A stretch of 64,000 nt of DNA from Geobacter sp. (GCA_009684525.1 WKKR01000005.1:186001-250000); one strand, 5' to 3'. Positions 23,481-33,306 are shown, counted from the first letter of the stretch. Notes: generated by a model not told the origin, from the letters alone. Program-made: numbers and translations.

Positions 23481-24251
23481 ATGTCATTTAGGATTATCAA
23501 GTCGTTATTTGTTTCATTGATAATGTTATTGCTCGCATCGTGCGGAGGTGGGAGCGGCACCAGCGGAAGCAGTACCGATGCGGTATATGCTGTTACCTCC
23601 CAAGGGAGTATTGCTGTGCCAGTGGGAAATCCCGTTGGGTTTACCTTCGACAACAACGATAACATATGGATCATGTCAGGCGTTCATAATGGCTCATCCC
23701 ACAGCCTTACCTGCTTCAATCCTAATACTGGAGCCATCCTTGCTTACTATGTTTATCAAAACCTGATCGAGGTCTCAGGAACGGGGGTTTATGGCATTAC
23801 CTGGGATGGAGCGTCGATATGGATTTCGGTTGCAGGAAATACCAATAAACTTGTTCAAGTTGATCCCTCGACAGGTCAAATTATTAGAAATATGTCTTCT
23901 ACATCCATACTTGGGCCAACAGATCTGTCTTGGGATGGCACCAATCTTTGGATTTCGTCAGGGACTGGAGAAATAGATACAATCAACCCTAGCAACGGCC
24001 AAAGAATTCACTTCTTAAGCAGAGGAGACAGAGATACCGGCATTGCGTATCATAATGGAGAGGTTTGGATCAGCAATATGTTCGACAAGAAGATAGTTGT
24101 TTACGACGCTGTAACCAAAGCGATAATTGATGTAATTACCGCCATCGATCTTCCGACCACCTCATGGGACAGAAGGCTTGAGTTCCATAATAACCAGTTG
24201 GTAGTTCTCACCAGTGCTGGGATTGATTATTATTCAGTAACAAGAAAATAG
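23481..24251 (+). CDS. Lipoprotein with beta-propeller-like repeats
   Basis: A 256-residue lipoprotein. The signal peptide ends at the lipobox LLASC (about 21), followed by GGGSGTSGSS. Repeats of the type GITWDGASIWISVAGN, DLSWDGTNLWISSGTG and GIAYHNGEVWISN suggest a propeller of NHL/PQQ-like blades. Enzymatic function is not evident; extracytoplasmic binding is plausible. AT-richer than core genes, like the preceding lipoprotein, and probably part of the same accessory region. A GAGGAGAT ribosome site precedes the ATG. Confidence 0.78.
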   Translation: MSFRIIKSLFVSLIMLLLASCGGGSGTSGSSTDAVYAVTSQGSIAVPVGNPVGFTFDNNDNIWIMSGVHNGSSHSLTCFNPNTGAILAYYVYQNLIEVSGTGVYGITWDGASIWISVAGNTNKLVQVDPSTGQIIRNMSSTSILGPTDLSWDGTNLWISSGTGEIDTINPSNGQRIHFLSRGDRDTGIAYHNGEVWISNMFDKKIVVYDAVTKAIIDVITAIDLPTTSWDRRLEFHNNQLVVLTSAGIDYYSVTRK

Positions 24252-24512
24252 GACAGACCTGGGAGAAAGAGCACGCGCATAGGGGATGAAGGGCAACAGC
24301 CCAACAAGAAAGATGCACCTTACCCAAAAGCTGTCAGGTGATCTCCCGGGCCGTTATAAAAACTCAACAAGGAAACAACACCCCACCATTTTTCACTGAA
24401 ACCTCCCGCAGACATGCTATCATCTGAGGGAAACGCCTGAAGCGAGCAGCCCCGCAATACCATACCGGAGTAAATGCCTCCTATCATCACATGAACAAGG
24501 ACTCTACCCTCT

Positions 24513-24974
24513 ATGCCGCTCACCGAATGGGACCCAGCGTATAACATTGGAATCAAGGAGATCGACGAACACCACCAGAAGCTCGTCGAACTGCTGAACA
24601 AAACCTACGACATCATCCTCTATTCAACGAAAAAGCGGGATATCGAACAGATCCTCAAGGAGTTGATAGACTATACGAACTATCATTTCGCCGCCGAAGA
24701 GCACGTCATGAAAGAAAACAAGTGCTCCGGCTACCGGGCCCATGTCAACAGGCACAACGAGTTCAAGCAGCAGTTGAATGCCCTCTATGCAGGCTACCAT
24801 AGCGGTGAAGCGTTCGTTTCGACCGATGTAGTGCTGTTTCTCAGGGAATGGTTGTTAAATCACATCCTGAAGGCAGATATCAAGATTGTGTCACAGGTGC
24901 TTCCCCCTCACACCTCGATATCCGGCAACAGCGCCTCTTTCTCCGGCAGCGGCACGAGGAGCGATTCTCCGTAG
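24513..24974 (+). CDS. Bacteriohemerythrin
   Basis: A 153-residue oxygen-binding di-iron protein. Iron ligands are visible in order: IDEHHQKLVELLN (about 16-28), YHFAAEEHVM (about 57-66), HNEFKQQL (about 80-87) and WLLNHILKAD (about 113-122). Bacteriohemerythrins store or sense oxygen in microaerophiles and anaerobes. After the core (about residue 130) the tail [19 protein letters not shown] is low-complexity and runs 67 bp into the opposite-strand gene at 24908-25249, so it may be an unselected extension. Confidence 0.92.
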   Translation: MPLTEWDPAYNIGIKEIDEHHQKLVELLNKTYDIILYSTKKRDIEQILKELIDYTNYHFAAEEHVMKENKCSGYRAHVNRHNEFKQQLNALYAGYHSGEAFVSTDVVLFLREWLLNHILKADIKIVSQVLPPHTSISGNSASFSGSGTRSDSP

Positions 24975-25249
24975 CCGAGGGCGAAGAGCGTCCCCTCTTC
25001 ATACACCAGGGCAAGAACCCCTTCCGGCGTGCTGCCACAGGCATCGGCATACTCGGTCGGAGTGACGAGCCGATACCCCTCGTTGCCCAGTTCACTGGCA
25101 ACCGTTGACCAGGCAACGCGCGACTCCGGGATGAAGATGTTCCGCTGCGGGCCTTGCAGTTCGTAGTTTCCCAGCCCGAGCCGGATGAGAATGCGCAGGG
25201 CATCACGCCGGATCCGCTCCAGTTCCACCGCCTCGACGTCATGCTGCAT
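24908..25249 (-). CDS. Conserved hypothetical protein
   Basis: A 113-residue soluble protein with mixed alpha/beta pattern and no signal peptide. It opens with a charged helix ([21 protein letters not shown]) and contains [28 protein letters not shown]. No family was recognised. ATG 25249 has AAGGAGG upstream, and codon choice is typical for the core genome. It converges on the hemerythrin gene with a 67-bp overlap. Confidence 0.6.
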   Translation of the reverse strand: MQHDVEAVELERIRRDALRILIRLGLGNYELQGPQRNIFIPESRVAWSTVASELGNEGYRLVTPTEYADACGSTPEGVLALVYEEGTLFALGYGESLLVPLPEKEALLPDIEV

Positions 25250-25439
25250 GGTGGCCTCCTTGCCGTTGTCTCCCCTGCTTCACTGTACCAGATCCCGGCT
25301 CGCTTGCGAGCGGCCTCAAATACAGCGCTCCGGCGTCACGGGCTGTCGCGCCATGCCTGCCGTGCTCTTGCCAGGGTTGCAGGGCCGGTGAAAAAGAGGC
25401 TTTGTTGCGCCGACTTCTTGTGTACAATTGATGACACGA

Positions 25440-25741
25440 ACTGCCGGGGTGATGCCCTGATCCGGAGCTATCATGAATATGCTGCGCGAATTTTACGAAT
25501 CCTGCCGCTCTTCGCCTTCGTCAACTCCGGCATCGACCTGCGCGGCATCTCCCTTGATCAGCTCGCGACACCGGTTCCCCTGGGGATCATGCTGGGGCTG
25601 TTCCTGGGCAAGCAGGCCGGGGTCTTCCTCTTCAGCTCGGCAGCCATCCGTCTCAAGCTGGCGATCCTGCTCGGCTCGTTGCTCTCCGGCATCGCCGGTT
25701 ACCTGGTGCTGCGTGCAGCAGGTGACCCTGCCCGGTCCTGA
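25440..25741 (+). pseudogene. Remnant of a NhaA-type Na+/H+ antiporter gene
   Basis: In one frame the translation [14 protein letters not shown], then [20 protein letters not shown], then [17 protein letters not shown] matches the C-terminal half of NhaA. The N-terminal half is absent, and an internal segment between AAIRLKL and [10 protein letters not shown] (normally about 50 residues) is deleted. No start codon with a ribosome site fits. It is judged a decayed gene. Confidence 0.65.
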
Positions 25742-25914
25742 GCCCCGGACAGGGCGCACATGCCGTTCGACTGCCCCGCGTTCCGGTCGCCGGCGGGCAG
25801 TGCCTGATGTGTACGAACAACAACTCCGGAACCGTGCAACTGCGGCGTGGCCACTGACACTGACAGGAGGCCGGTCTTCGCACGGGAGCCGGCCGTTTTC
25901 TCGAGGCGGATATC

Positions 25915-28698
25915 ATGGAACATCCCGACTATTTCTGGCTGGCAGCCAGCCAGCAGGAACGACTGGACGAGATTACGACCGCAGATGATGCGGTCAAGGA
26001 GGAGCCGCTGCGCCGTGATGTGCGGTCGCTGGGTCGACTGCTCGGCACCGTGATCCGGGAACAAGCCGGAGACAGGATCTTTCAGACCGAGGAAGAGCTG
26101 AGGACCCTTGCCATCAGCCATCGCAGGCTCAATCAGGGCCAGGGGGAGGCCTGCCTCGATTTCCCCGGCGAGCAGGAGCTCTCAGACCGCGCCAGGGAGA
26201 TCGTCGGCCAGCTTTCCATTGCCGATGCCGGGAATATTGTCAAGGCATTCGCCACCTACTTCGAACTGGTCAACCTTGCCGAAACCAACCATCGCAAGCG
26301 GCGACAGAGAGCACACTGGATTTCCCAGGCGCCGGACAAGCCGGGCTCCATCCACGGCACCTTCAGCCGCCTGCAGGAGGCCGGCATCCCAGCCGACCGG
26401 GTGCTGGAGCTTCTTGGCCGGATCGAGGTGATCCCGGTCTTCACGGCGCACCCCACAGACGTCGCCCGTCGGGTCGTCCACTTCAAGCAGCGGCGCATCG
26501 CGCGCGAGCTTGAGAAACTTGATCTCCTCCCGCTGACCGACAGCGAGGCAATGCGGGCTCAGGACGCCATCCTCACCGAAATCACCGCACTCTGGCAGAC
26601 CGATGAGGTGCGTCGCCGGAAACCGACGGTGCTCGACGAGATCAAGATGGGGCTCGACCACTACCCCGACTCCCTCATGGAGCCGCTGCCGGCACTCTAC
26701 AGCGATATCGCCGCCGCCTTTAAAGCGGTCTACGGCCATGAGACCGGGCCGACCGCGCTGCCGACCATGGTCCGTTTCGGCTCCTGGATCGGCGGTGACC
26801 GGGACGGCAACCCGTTCGTCACCCCGGCGACTACCCACGATGCACTGCTGCATGCCCGGCAGACGATCCTCGCCAGCTATGTTGCCTCCCTGGAAGAGCT
26901 GCGCCGCCTGCTCACCCCTTCGGACTGCAGAGCAGTCATCCCCACCTGCATCTATGAAGCGGTGCATCGCTATGAACAGATCTTCGGACCCCATGACCAG
27001 GAGAGCGAGACCCTGCCCGAATGCGAGCAGTACCGCCGCCTTGCCGGCTTCATGCTGCACCGGATGCGGACGACTCTGCGCGGAGGTGGCGACATCGGCA
27101 CCGTCTATGCCACCGCCGGGGAATTTCGCGCCGATCTGCAGCTGATCCGCGAATGCCTGACCGAGAGCGGCGCCGAGCGGCTCGCGCGCCAGCTGATCGA
27201 CCCGCTCATCCGCAGGGTCGATACCTTTGGCTTCCATCTCCATGCCCTCGACATCCGCCAGCACGCCCAGGTCCACGAACAGGCGGCTCAAGAACTCGCC
27301 GCTGCCGGCAGGGATGACGCCCCATCAGGAAGCCCTTCTGCCGGTACCATCGCCCTGCTGGACACCCTGACCCACCTCGCCTCCTACAAAAAACAATTCC
27401 CTGCCGAAGCGATCCGGAGCTACATCATCAGCGGCACGACATCTGTCCGGGACATCTACCAGCTCGTCCGCATCATGGAGCTGTCGGGCATCGCGGTCAA
27501 GGCCGCCGGCGACGGCAGTGATCCGGGGATCATGCCGGTGCCGCTGTTCGAGTTCATCGAAGACCTGCGCAACGCCCCGGCCATCTGCCGCGAGCTCTGG
27601 CAATCTCCGTCTTACGCCCCCTATCTCGATTCCTGGGGGAGGTGCCAGGAGGTGATGCTCGGCTATTCCGATTCGAACAAGGACGGCGGCATGCTGACCA
27701 GCTCCTGGGAGATCTACAAGTCGCACCGGGAGCTGCACAAGGTGGCGGAAGCATGCGGCGTGCGCCTGCGCATTTTCCACGGCCGGGGCGGCACCGTCGG
27801 CCGGGGAGGCGGGCCGACCCACCGCGCCATCATCTCCCGCCCTCCCGGCGCCTTTTCCGGTTCCATCAAGATGACCGAACAGGGAGAGGTCATCACCTGG
27901 AAGTATTCCGACCCTGCCCTGGCCAAGCGGACCCTGGAGCTGATGGTCGCGGCCTCCCTCGATGCCCTCGCCCGTCCGCAGCTGACTGCGACCGCACCGC
28001 ACGCCGACTGGGAGGAGACCGTCGAGCATCTGTCGCAGGCCGCCTTCGCCTACTACCGGGAAAAGATCGTCGACAATCCCGATATCATCCCCTATTTCGA
28101 GCAGGCAACACCGGTCCTGGAATTTGATCTGGCAAAGATCGGTTCACGCCCGGCGCGGCGCACCTCCGGCAAGGGTCTGGCCGATCTGCGGGCAATCCCG
28201 TGGGGGTTCGGCTGGATGCAGAGCCGGCACGTCATTCCCGGATGGTTCGGCATCGGCCATGCGTTTGAGCGCTTTATCGCTGAAGGGCCGGAAAACCTCG
28301 AAAGACTGCGGGACATGATGAAGAACTTCCCCTTTTTCTTCGACATGGTCCGGAACGTCGAACTGGCGCTGTCCAAGGTAGACCTGCCGCTCGCCCGCCT
28401 CTATGCGGGGCTGGTCGCCGACGGGGCACTCCGGGAGCGGGTCTTCTCGCTGGTGGTCGACGAATATCAACGGACGCGGCGCATGATCCTCCTGGTCACC
28501 GGCCAGGAACGGCTGCTTGCGAATCACCCCGACATCGAGCGTTCGCTGCACCTGCGAAACCCCTACGTGGACGTGCTGAGCCTGATCCAGATCGAACTGC
28601 TGCAACGCAAGAGAAGCGCCGGCAACGACGAGGATATCGATTACGTGCTGGCAGCGACCATCAGCGGCATCGCCTCCGGGCTGCGCAACACCGGCTAA
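25915..28698 (+). CDS. ppc: Phosphoenolpyruvate carboxylase
   Basis: A 927-residue enzyme fixing bicarbonate onto PEP to give oxaloacetate, replenishing the TCA cycle. Motifs in order: FTAHPTD (176-182), GGDRDGNPFVTP (about 299-310), GYSDSNKDGG (about 583-592), FHGRGGTVGRGGGP (about 621-634), a Q-G-E-V-I segment and AIPWGFGWMQSR (about 761). Full length for the bacterial family. The usual glutamate of FTAHPTE is aspartate here. ATG 25915 follows GAGGCGGATATC. Monocistronic as far as can be seen. Confidence 0.97.
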   Translation: MEHPDYFWLAASQQERLDEITTADDAVKEEPLRRDVRSLGRLLGTVIREQAGDRIFQTEEELRTLAISHRRLNQGQGEACLDFPGEQELSDRAREIVGQLSIADAGNIVKAFATYFELVNLAETNHRKRRQRAHWISQAPDKPGSIHGTFSRLQEAGIPADRVLELLGRIEVIPVFTAHPTDVARRVVHFKQRRIARELEKLDLLPLTDSEAMRAQDAILTEITALWQTDEVRRRKPTVLDEIKMGLDHYPDSLMEPLPALYSDIAAAFKAVYGHETGPTALPTMVRFGSWIGGDRDGNPFVTPATTHDALLHARQTILASYVASLEELRRLLTPSDCRAVIPTCIYEAVHRYEQIFGPHDQESETLPECEQYRRLAGFMLHRMRTTLRGGGDIGTVYATAGEFRADLQLIRECLTESGAERLARQLIDPLIRRVDTFGFHLHALDIRQHAQVHEQAAQELAAAGRDDAPSGSPSAGTIALLDTLTHLASYKKQFPAEAIRSYIISGTTSVRDIYQLVRIMELSGIAVKAAGDGSDPGIMPVPLFEFIEDLRNAPAICRELWQSPSYAPYLDSWGRCQEVMLGYSDSNKDGGMLTSSWEIYKSHRELHKVAEACGVRLRIFHGRGGTVGRGGGPTHRAIISRPPGAFSGSIKMTEQGEVITWKYSDPALAKRTLELMVAASLDALARPQLTATAPHADWEETVEHLSQAAFAYYREKIVDNPDIIPYFEQATPVLEFDLAKIGSRPARRTSGKGLADLRAIPWGFGWMQSRHVIPGWFGIGHAFERFIAEGPENLERLRDMMKNFPFFFDMVRNVELALSKVDLPLARLYAGLVADGALRERVFSLVVDEYQRTRRMILLVTGQERLLANHPDIERSLHLRNPYVDVLSLIQIELLQRKRSAGNDEDIDYVLAATISGIASGLRNTG

Positions 28699-28860
28699 AA
28701 GCGAGAGGCCGTCTCATCCATTGCACCTGGCGTTGGGCGATCCGGGGCTCTCCCCGTAAGCCTTGCCTTACGCAACTGTTCGTGTCATAACAGGTTTTGA
28801 CGTTTTGCCGACAGCCCAGATGCCGGTAACTCACGACGTTTCCCCCTGAAAGGAACCACC

Positions 28861-29727
28861 ATGAACCGGCGCACCGCCGTCATCTTCCTCTTCCTGGCGG
28901 CGCTCTGCTGGAGCCTGGGAGGAGTGCTCATCAAGGGAGTCGCCTGGCACCCCATGGCGATCTCCGGGGTGCGCAGCTTCATTGCCGCCGGCATGATCCT
29001 GCTGGCCTTCGGCCTCCCCCGCTTCACCTGGTCCGGGCCGCAGATCGGCGGCGCCTTGGCCTATGCCGCCACTGCCATCCTCTTCGTCATCTCCACCAAG
29101 CTGACCACGGCTGCGAACGCCATCCTCCTCCAATACACCGCCCCGGCCTTTGCCGCGGTCTTCGGTATCCGCTACCTGGGAGAGCACCCGCGCCGAAGCG
29201 ACTGGATCGCCTTGGCAGTGGTCATGGCCGGCATGGTCCTCTTTTTCCTCGACAAGTTGAGTCTCGCCGGCCTCTGGGGCAATCTGGCCGCTCTCACCAG
29301 CGGCATCACCTTTGCCTGGATGGCGCTCTTCCTGCGCAAGCAGAAGGATGGCTCGCCCATGGAATCGGTACTGCTCGGCAACCTGCTCGCCGGCCTGGCC
29401 GGCATACCCTTCATGACCGGCGATCTGCCCGATGCCGGCGGCTGGCTGCGCCTGGCGGCGCTGGGGGTGGTCCAGCTCGGCATGGCCTATATCTTCTTTA
29501 CCAAGGCGATCCGCCACGTCACCGCGGTCGAGTCGCTCCTGATCCCGACGGTGGAACCGGTGCTCAACCCGGTCTGGACCATGCTTTTCATCGGCGAGGT
29601 ACCGGGTCCCCTTTCCCTGTGCGGCGGTGCGATCATCATCGCTGCCGTCCTCGCCCGCGGCCTGGTCCCACTGTTTCGCTACCGGCCGCCGGGCCCCGGC
29701 GTAGCGGCCAACGGCCCATCCCCGTAA
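28861..29727 (+). CDS. EamA family (DMT) transporter
   Basis: A 288-residue inner-membrane protein with ten hydrophobic segments in two EamA repeats (about 5-130 and 145-280). ALCWSLGGVLIKGVAWHP and the second repeat's GVVQLGMAYIFFTKAI are typical drug/metabolite exporter segments. Substrate unknown. A second EamA gene follows 240 bp downstream on the same strand, of clearly different sequence, so tandem paralogs rather than recent duplication. Confidence 0.87.
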   Translation: MNRRTAVIFLFLAALCWSLGGVLIKGVAWHPMAISGVRSFIAAGMILLAFGLPRFTWSGPQIGGALAYAATAILFVISTKLTTAANAILLQYTAPAFAAVFGIRYLGEHPRRSDWIALAVVMAGMVLFFLDKLSLAGLWGNLAALTSGITFAWMALFLRKQKDGSPMESVLLGNLLAGLAGIPFMTGDLPDAGGWLRLAALGVVQLGMAYIFFTKAIRHVTAVESLLIPTVEPVLNPVWTMLFIGEVPGPLSLCGGAIIIAAVLARGLVPLFRYRPPGPGVAANGPSP

Positions 29728-29967
29728 CCGGTCCGGCCGGGGAACCGCAACTTTTGTTTGCCTCCACGCCCCCCGAAATGCTATAGATACCCCATGTACT
29801 TCCCGCACCTGAGCATACTCCCCCCACCATCAGTCATTCCGGCCCGATAGGGCAGGCTGGCTGATTCCTTTCGTCCCGTCGCTCACCTTCCCGGAGCGTC
29901 CACACCAGAATTGCGCCCGCCTGCCGAATGCTGACGTCGTATTACGTTTTGCCATTCGGAGGTTTCC

Positions 29968-30900
29968 ATGCGTTCACTGTTCGAGTCCCGCTGCCGGTCA
30001 CGGCACGGGCTACTCCTGGTAGTAACTGCCGCTGTCCTGTGGGGGACGGTCGGCATTTCATCGAAGATTCTCTACGCCATGACGGCAACAACGCCGCTCT
30101 CGGTCGGCTTCTTCCGCCTGGCATTTGCCGTCCCTGCCCTGCTCGGCCTGAGCTGGCTCACCCAGGGGTCCGGGATGCTCCGCATCGAAAGGCGCGACCT
30201 GCTCCTGATGTCGCTCATGGGCCTCATGACGGCGCTCTACCAGGTCTGCTACTTTTCCGCGGTCGAGCGGGTCGGCGTTGCCGTGGCCACCCTGCTCACC
30301 CTTTGCAGCGCGCCGGTCATCGTTGCCCTGTTGTCGTTGATCTGGTGCGGCGAGAAGCCCGCACGCAACGTGCTGATCGCCTTGGCCCTGGCCGTGGCGG
30401 GTACGAGCCTGCTCGCCTGGCCGGCAGGAGAAGCCGGCCGGGGAGCGATCCGGATGGGTGGCTACCTGCTGGCGCTCGGCTCGGCCTTTGGCTATGCGGT
30501 GGTCGCCATGGTCTCCCGGTCGCTGTCCGGTCGCAACCAGCCGCTCCAGACCATTGCCATAAGCTTTACGGTCGGGGCGCTGGTGCTTGCCGCTTTTGTG
30601 TCGGGCTATGGCCTGTCAGCCAGCTTCACCCTGCCGGGCTGGGGCCTGCTCGTCTACCTCGGCCTGATTCCCACGGCGCTGGCCTATGTCCTGTTCATCA
30701 CCGGCATCCGTCACACCACCGCCACCGCGGCCAGCGTCTGCACCCTGGTCGAACCGCTCGCCTCGACGGTGCTGGCCTGGCTGATCTTCGGCGAACGGCT
30801 CGGGGCAACAGGCGGCATCGGCGCACTGCTCATGTGCGGCGCCATGGGCTTTTTGTTCGCACCGCGCCGGAAACAGCCGAGGATCACCCTGTCATCGTGA
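29968..30900 (+). CDS. EamA family (DMT) transporter
   Basis: A 310-residue ten-helix transporter. AVLWGTVGISSKILYAM in helix 1 and GLIPTALAYVLFITGIRHT, then ASVCTLVEPLASTVLAWLIF near residues 230-275 are family hallmarks (the EP in VEP is strongly conserved). It may export amino acids or related metabolites. A basic N-terminus (ESRCRSRH) precedes helix 1. GGAGG stands ahead of the ATG. Confidence 0.88.
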   Translation: MRSLFESRCRSRHGLLLVVTAAVLWGTVGISSKILYAMTATTPLSVGFFRLAFAVPALLGLSWLTQGSGMLRIERRDLLLMSLMGLMTALYQVCYFSAVERVGVAVATLLTLCSAPVIVALLSLIWCGEKPARNVLIALALAVAGTSLLAWPAGEAGRGAIRMGGYLLALGSAFGYAVVAMVSRSLSGRNQPLQTIAISFTVGALVLAAFVSGYGLSASFTLPGWGLLVYLGLIPTALAYVLFITGIRHTTATAASVCTLVEPLASTVLAWLIFGERLGATGGIGALLMCGAMGFLFAPRRKQPRITLSS

Positions 30901-30981
30901 CCGGTGTTCTGCTCGCAATAAGCATGTCGTGTTTGGGGGAATGCCGATGGAGAGGGGCTGCCAGCGGGCAGCGCTTTTGTG

Positions 30982-31287
30982 TCAATTGTCGCGTTCTCCG
31001 GGAGTCTGCCCTCTCCTCCGCCGGTCGACACGGACCGGCGGGGGGGTCGCATTCCGGGTTTCGGGCATGACGGTAATCGGCGCGGCTGCAGGCGGCGGCT
31101 GCTGTGGCGTGGCCGCAACCGGTGGCGGCGGCCCCAGGTCGAGGATCTTGACCTTGGCGCGATACCGCTCGGGGACTTCATACATGCTGTTGGTATAGTG
31201 CCGGGTCCCACGGGCATCGGTCCAGGTATAGATCTCCCCGAAGGCGGGAACGGCAATGAACAGCAACAGGACCAGCATCCATTTCAT
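30982..31287 (-). CDS. DUF4124 domain secreted protein
   Basis: A 101-residue exported protein. Signal peptide MKWMLVLLLFIAVPAFG, then the DUF4124 signature EIYTWTDARGTRHYTN (Y-x-W-x-D-x-x-G-x-x-x-Y-T/S). The rest is a proline/alanine-rich tail ending in basic residues. DUF4124 proteins are periplasmic and poorly understood. ATG 31287 has GGGAGG at the right distance. It converges on the EamA gene. Confidence 0.78.
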   Translation of the reverse strand: MKWMLVLLLFIAVPAFGEIYTWTDARGTRHYTNSMYEVPERYRAKVKILDLGPPPPVAATPQQPPPAAAPITVMPETRNATPPPVRVDRRRRGQTPGERDN

Positions 31288-31510
31288 GATTCCCTCCCCA
31301 GATCTGCGCACGACCATGCTCTCTCCCTGTTTCGTACCAGAGAAAACCGTCCCTGGCAACGGGGAAAACGCACGATGGGTCACGCCCCACCACCAGACCC
31401 TCATTCCGGCCCGGAAACGGTACAAAGTCGTTACAATGCCGCTGTTTGCCCTTGCGCATCCGTTGACACTCTGCTACATAATCCCTGAAAACAAGATCTG
31501 GAGGTGCCCC

Positions 31511-31891
31511 ATGGATGAGGCCCGGGAATTTATCGCCGTATTCCGCGAACTGAACGCCACCAGCGACCGGTGCGTTATCCGCTTCACCCCGTCGCTGATC
31601 GGGCTGTTCGGCACGCCGAGGTTGTTCGAGTTTTTTCTCGACGAGCTCGACGCTGCCCTGTGCAACAAAACCATAGCGCCGCCCTTGCATGAGCGGGCCA
31701 GGAACCTGGCCCAGATCTTCATCCCCCAGGTAGCCGGGTACAACAGCGTCTCCGAACCGGCAGCCGTCAAGGTCACTCCCGAGCAGCTCCGCAACATTCG
31801 CATCGACACGCCGGAACATCGCAAGCTGGGGGTACAGATCATTCTGGCCGCCCTCATGCAGATCCTCGTCGAGATCAACACCCTCGACTGA
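31511..31891 (+). CDS. Hypothetical protein
   Basis: A 126-residue soluble protein, mainly helical by its residue pattern (FIAVFRELN, LFEFFLDELDAAL, LGVQIILAALMQILVEINTL). No family was recognised and there is no signal peptide. ATG 31511 is preceded by GGAGG with five-base spacing, which rules out the longer upstream frame. Confidence 0.62.
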   Translation: MDEAREFIAVFRELNATSDRCVIRFTPSLIGLFGTPRLFEFFLDELDAALCNKTIAPPLHERARNLAQIFIPQVAGYNSVSEPAAVKVTPEQLRNIRIDTPEHRKLGVQIILAALMQILVEINTLD

Positions 31892-32065
31892 GACGCGGAC
31901 CCTGGGCGCCGGTTCTTTGTGACCCGGTGCAGAAACGCTCCCGCAGATTTTCTCATGAAGGCCAAAACCGCGCCAGCAGTGCCCGCAGGGCCTACTTGAG
32001 GTTTTACATCCCTGTCGATGCATGGTATACAGTCGAAGCAGAGTCATTCCTGCCGGAGGTATGCC

Positions 32066-32479
32066 ATGCATCCTGCCAAACTGATCCCTCCCGTTCTTGC
32101 CACCACGGTTCTTGCCAGCTGCACCTTTATCCACGGCAACAGTGAAAACCACCTGGACAAGGTGGATTACGGCCAATATCCCTCCAGCTATGCCAGGATC
32201 GTCACCGACTATATGACCGATTACCTGCTCGATCCCCAGAGCGCCGTCTATACCAACTGGAAAGGCCCGGCAAAGGGCTTTCTGACAAACGGCACGGGGG
32301 TCTTCTACGGTTACCGGGTCTGCGTGGACATCAATACGAAAAACAAATACGGCATGTACACCGGCGAGAAACAGCACCTCTTCATGATCGTCAACAACAG
32401 GGTCGTCATGATCGAAGGGGGGCACCGGAACGGGACAGCAGAACACGACCAGGTGTTCAACATGTGCAGCACGCTCTGA
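32066..32479 (+). CDS. Conserved lipoprotein
   Basis: A 137-residue lipoprotein with lipobox VLASC (about residues 15-19). The mature part contains YARIVTDYMTDYLLDPQSAVYTNWKGPAKG, YGYRVCVDINTKNKYG and a C-terminal NMCSTL; two late cysteines could form a disulfide. Such small lipoproteins with a DP-x-S-A-x-Y motif occur in many Proteobacteria without known function. ATG 32066 has GGAGGT five bases upstream; another ATG at 32061 is out of frame. Confidence 0.72.
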   Translation: MHPAKLIPPVLATTVLASCTFIHGNSENHLDKVDYGQYPSSYARIVTDYMTDYLLDPQSAVYTNWKGPAKGFLTNGTGVFYGYRVCVDINTKNKYGMYTGEKQHLFMIVNNRVVMIEGGHRNGTAEHDQVFNMCSTL

Positions 32480-32730
32480 GGGGGCAACTCCCCGAGATGC
32501 TGCCCGGATACCCGGCGAAACCAGAGCACCATTGCATTCAAGGACGAGGGGCAGAAAGCCACCCAGACACGGATTTCCTCAACCGGAAGGGCGAATTGGA
32601 GAGATTCAACGCGGAAGAGAGAGAGGCCGGCGACGACGACATTGACTTATGGGAGCAGCGCTGTAATCTGTACGGATGATCTTCTGGTCGTGACTGTCAT
32701 TCCCTATCTACCCGTACCGGTGCCCACGAC

Positions 32731-33015
32731 ATGGAACTGCTCAGGTTATTCGTACTGCTCCCGCTATTCGCCTTTTTCTATCAACTCTACCGGTTTGCCG
32801 TAACTCAACACGGAATTGCCAGGGAAAAGGCATGTTTCTCCCTGGGGATAACCTATTTCTGTATCGGGACCTTATGCCTCGTACTCCGGGTGCAGATCCT
32901 GGCACTTCCTGGCGTGCTGTTCCTGATGATGGCGCTACTCCTGATTGCCAAGGGGCTTGATCGTAAGGACAAAAAGATATTCATCGACCGCTATGACGAC
33001 GACAACACGCCATGA
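32731..33015 (+). CDS. Small membrane protein
   Basis: A 94-residue protein with a hydrophobic segment at about 3-18, then two helices at about 36-52 and 55-73, ending in a charged cytoplasmic tail (KGLDRKDKKIFIDRYDDD). No family was recognised. The ribosome site is weak, but base composition by codon position looks coding. The 250 bases before it (32480-32730) hold no convincing gene. Confidence 0.55.
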   Translation: MELLRLFVLLPLFAFFYQLYRFAVTQHGIAREKACFSLGITYFCIGTLCLVLRVQILALPGVLFLMMALLLIAKGLDRKDKKIFIDRYDDDNTP

Positions 33016-33123
33016 CAGCTCCGTCCAGCCACGGCAAAGTGCCACCAGCGCAGACTCCCCGCACGAATCGTAAGCAGACCGGGGAACCGGTCCCCCTCCT
33101 CCATGCAGTACCGGAGCAGTGCC

Positions 33124-33306
33124 TCAGATTCCGGTCATCTCCTGCACCTTGAGTTCCAGATCGTCGGCATTGACCCGAATCACCTTCTTCTCCAGATCCT
33201 CGGAACGAACAATCCCCTCATCCACCCACTTGAGGATCATGCTCAGTTCCACGCCGAATTTCTCCACTGCCTCGTCCAGGGTGTACCAGGTTTTGTCGAA
33301 TGACAT
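33124..33306 (-). CDS. Small helix-turn-helix (MerR/excisionase-like) protein
   Basis: A 60-residue protein. WYTLDEAVEKFGVELSMILKWVDEGIVRSE reads as the winged HTH of MerR/excisionase proteins (Y-T-L/I-x-E-x-A, then W-x-x-x-G-x-V). A short acidic tail follows. It may bind DNA as a stand-alone recognition module. AAGGA precedes the ATG at 33306. Confidence 0.62.
   Translation of the reverse strand: MSFDKTWYTLDEAVEKFGVELSMILKWVDEGIVRSEDLEKKVIRVNADDLELKVQEMTGI

Noticed and set aside
25154-25440. N-terminal part of the open frame leading into the nhaA remnant
   Set aside because: Antisense to the gene at 24908-25249 and without similarity to NhaA; only the later part was annotated as a remnant.
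32464-32679. Open frame of 71 codons after the lipoprotein gene
   Set aside because: Starts inside the lipoprotein gene, no ribosome site, no family features, composition not convincing.
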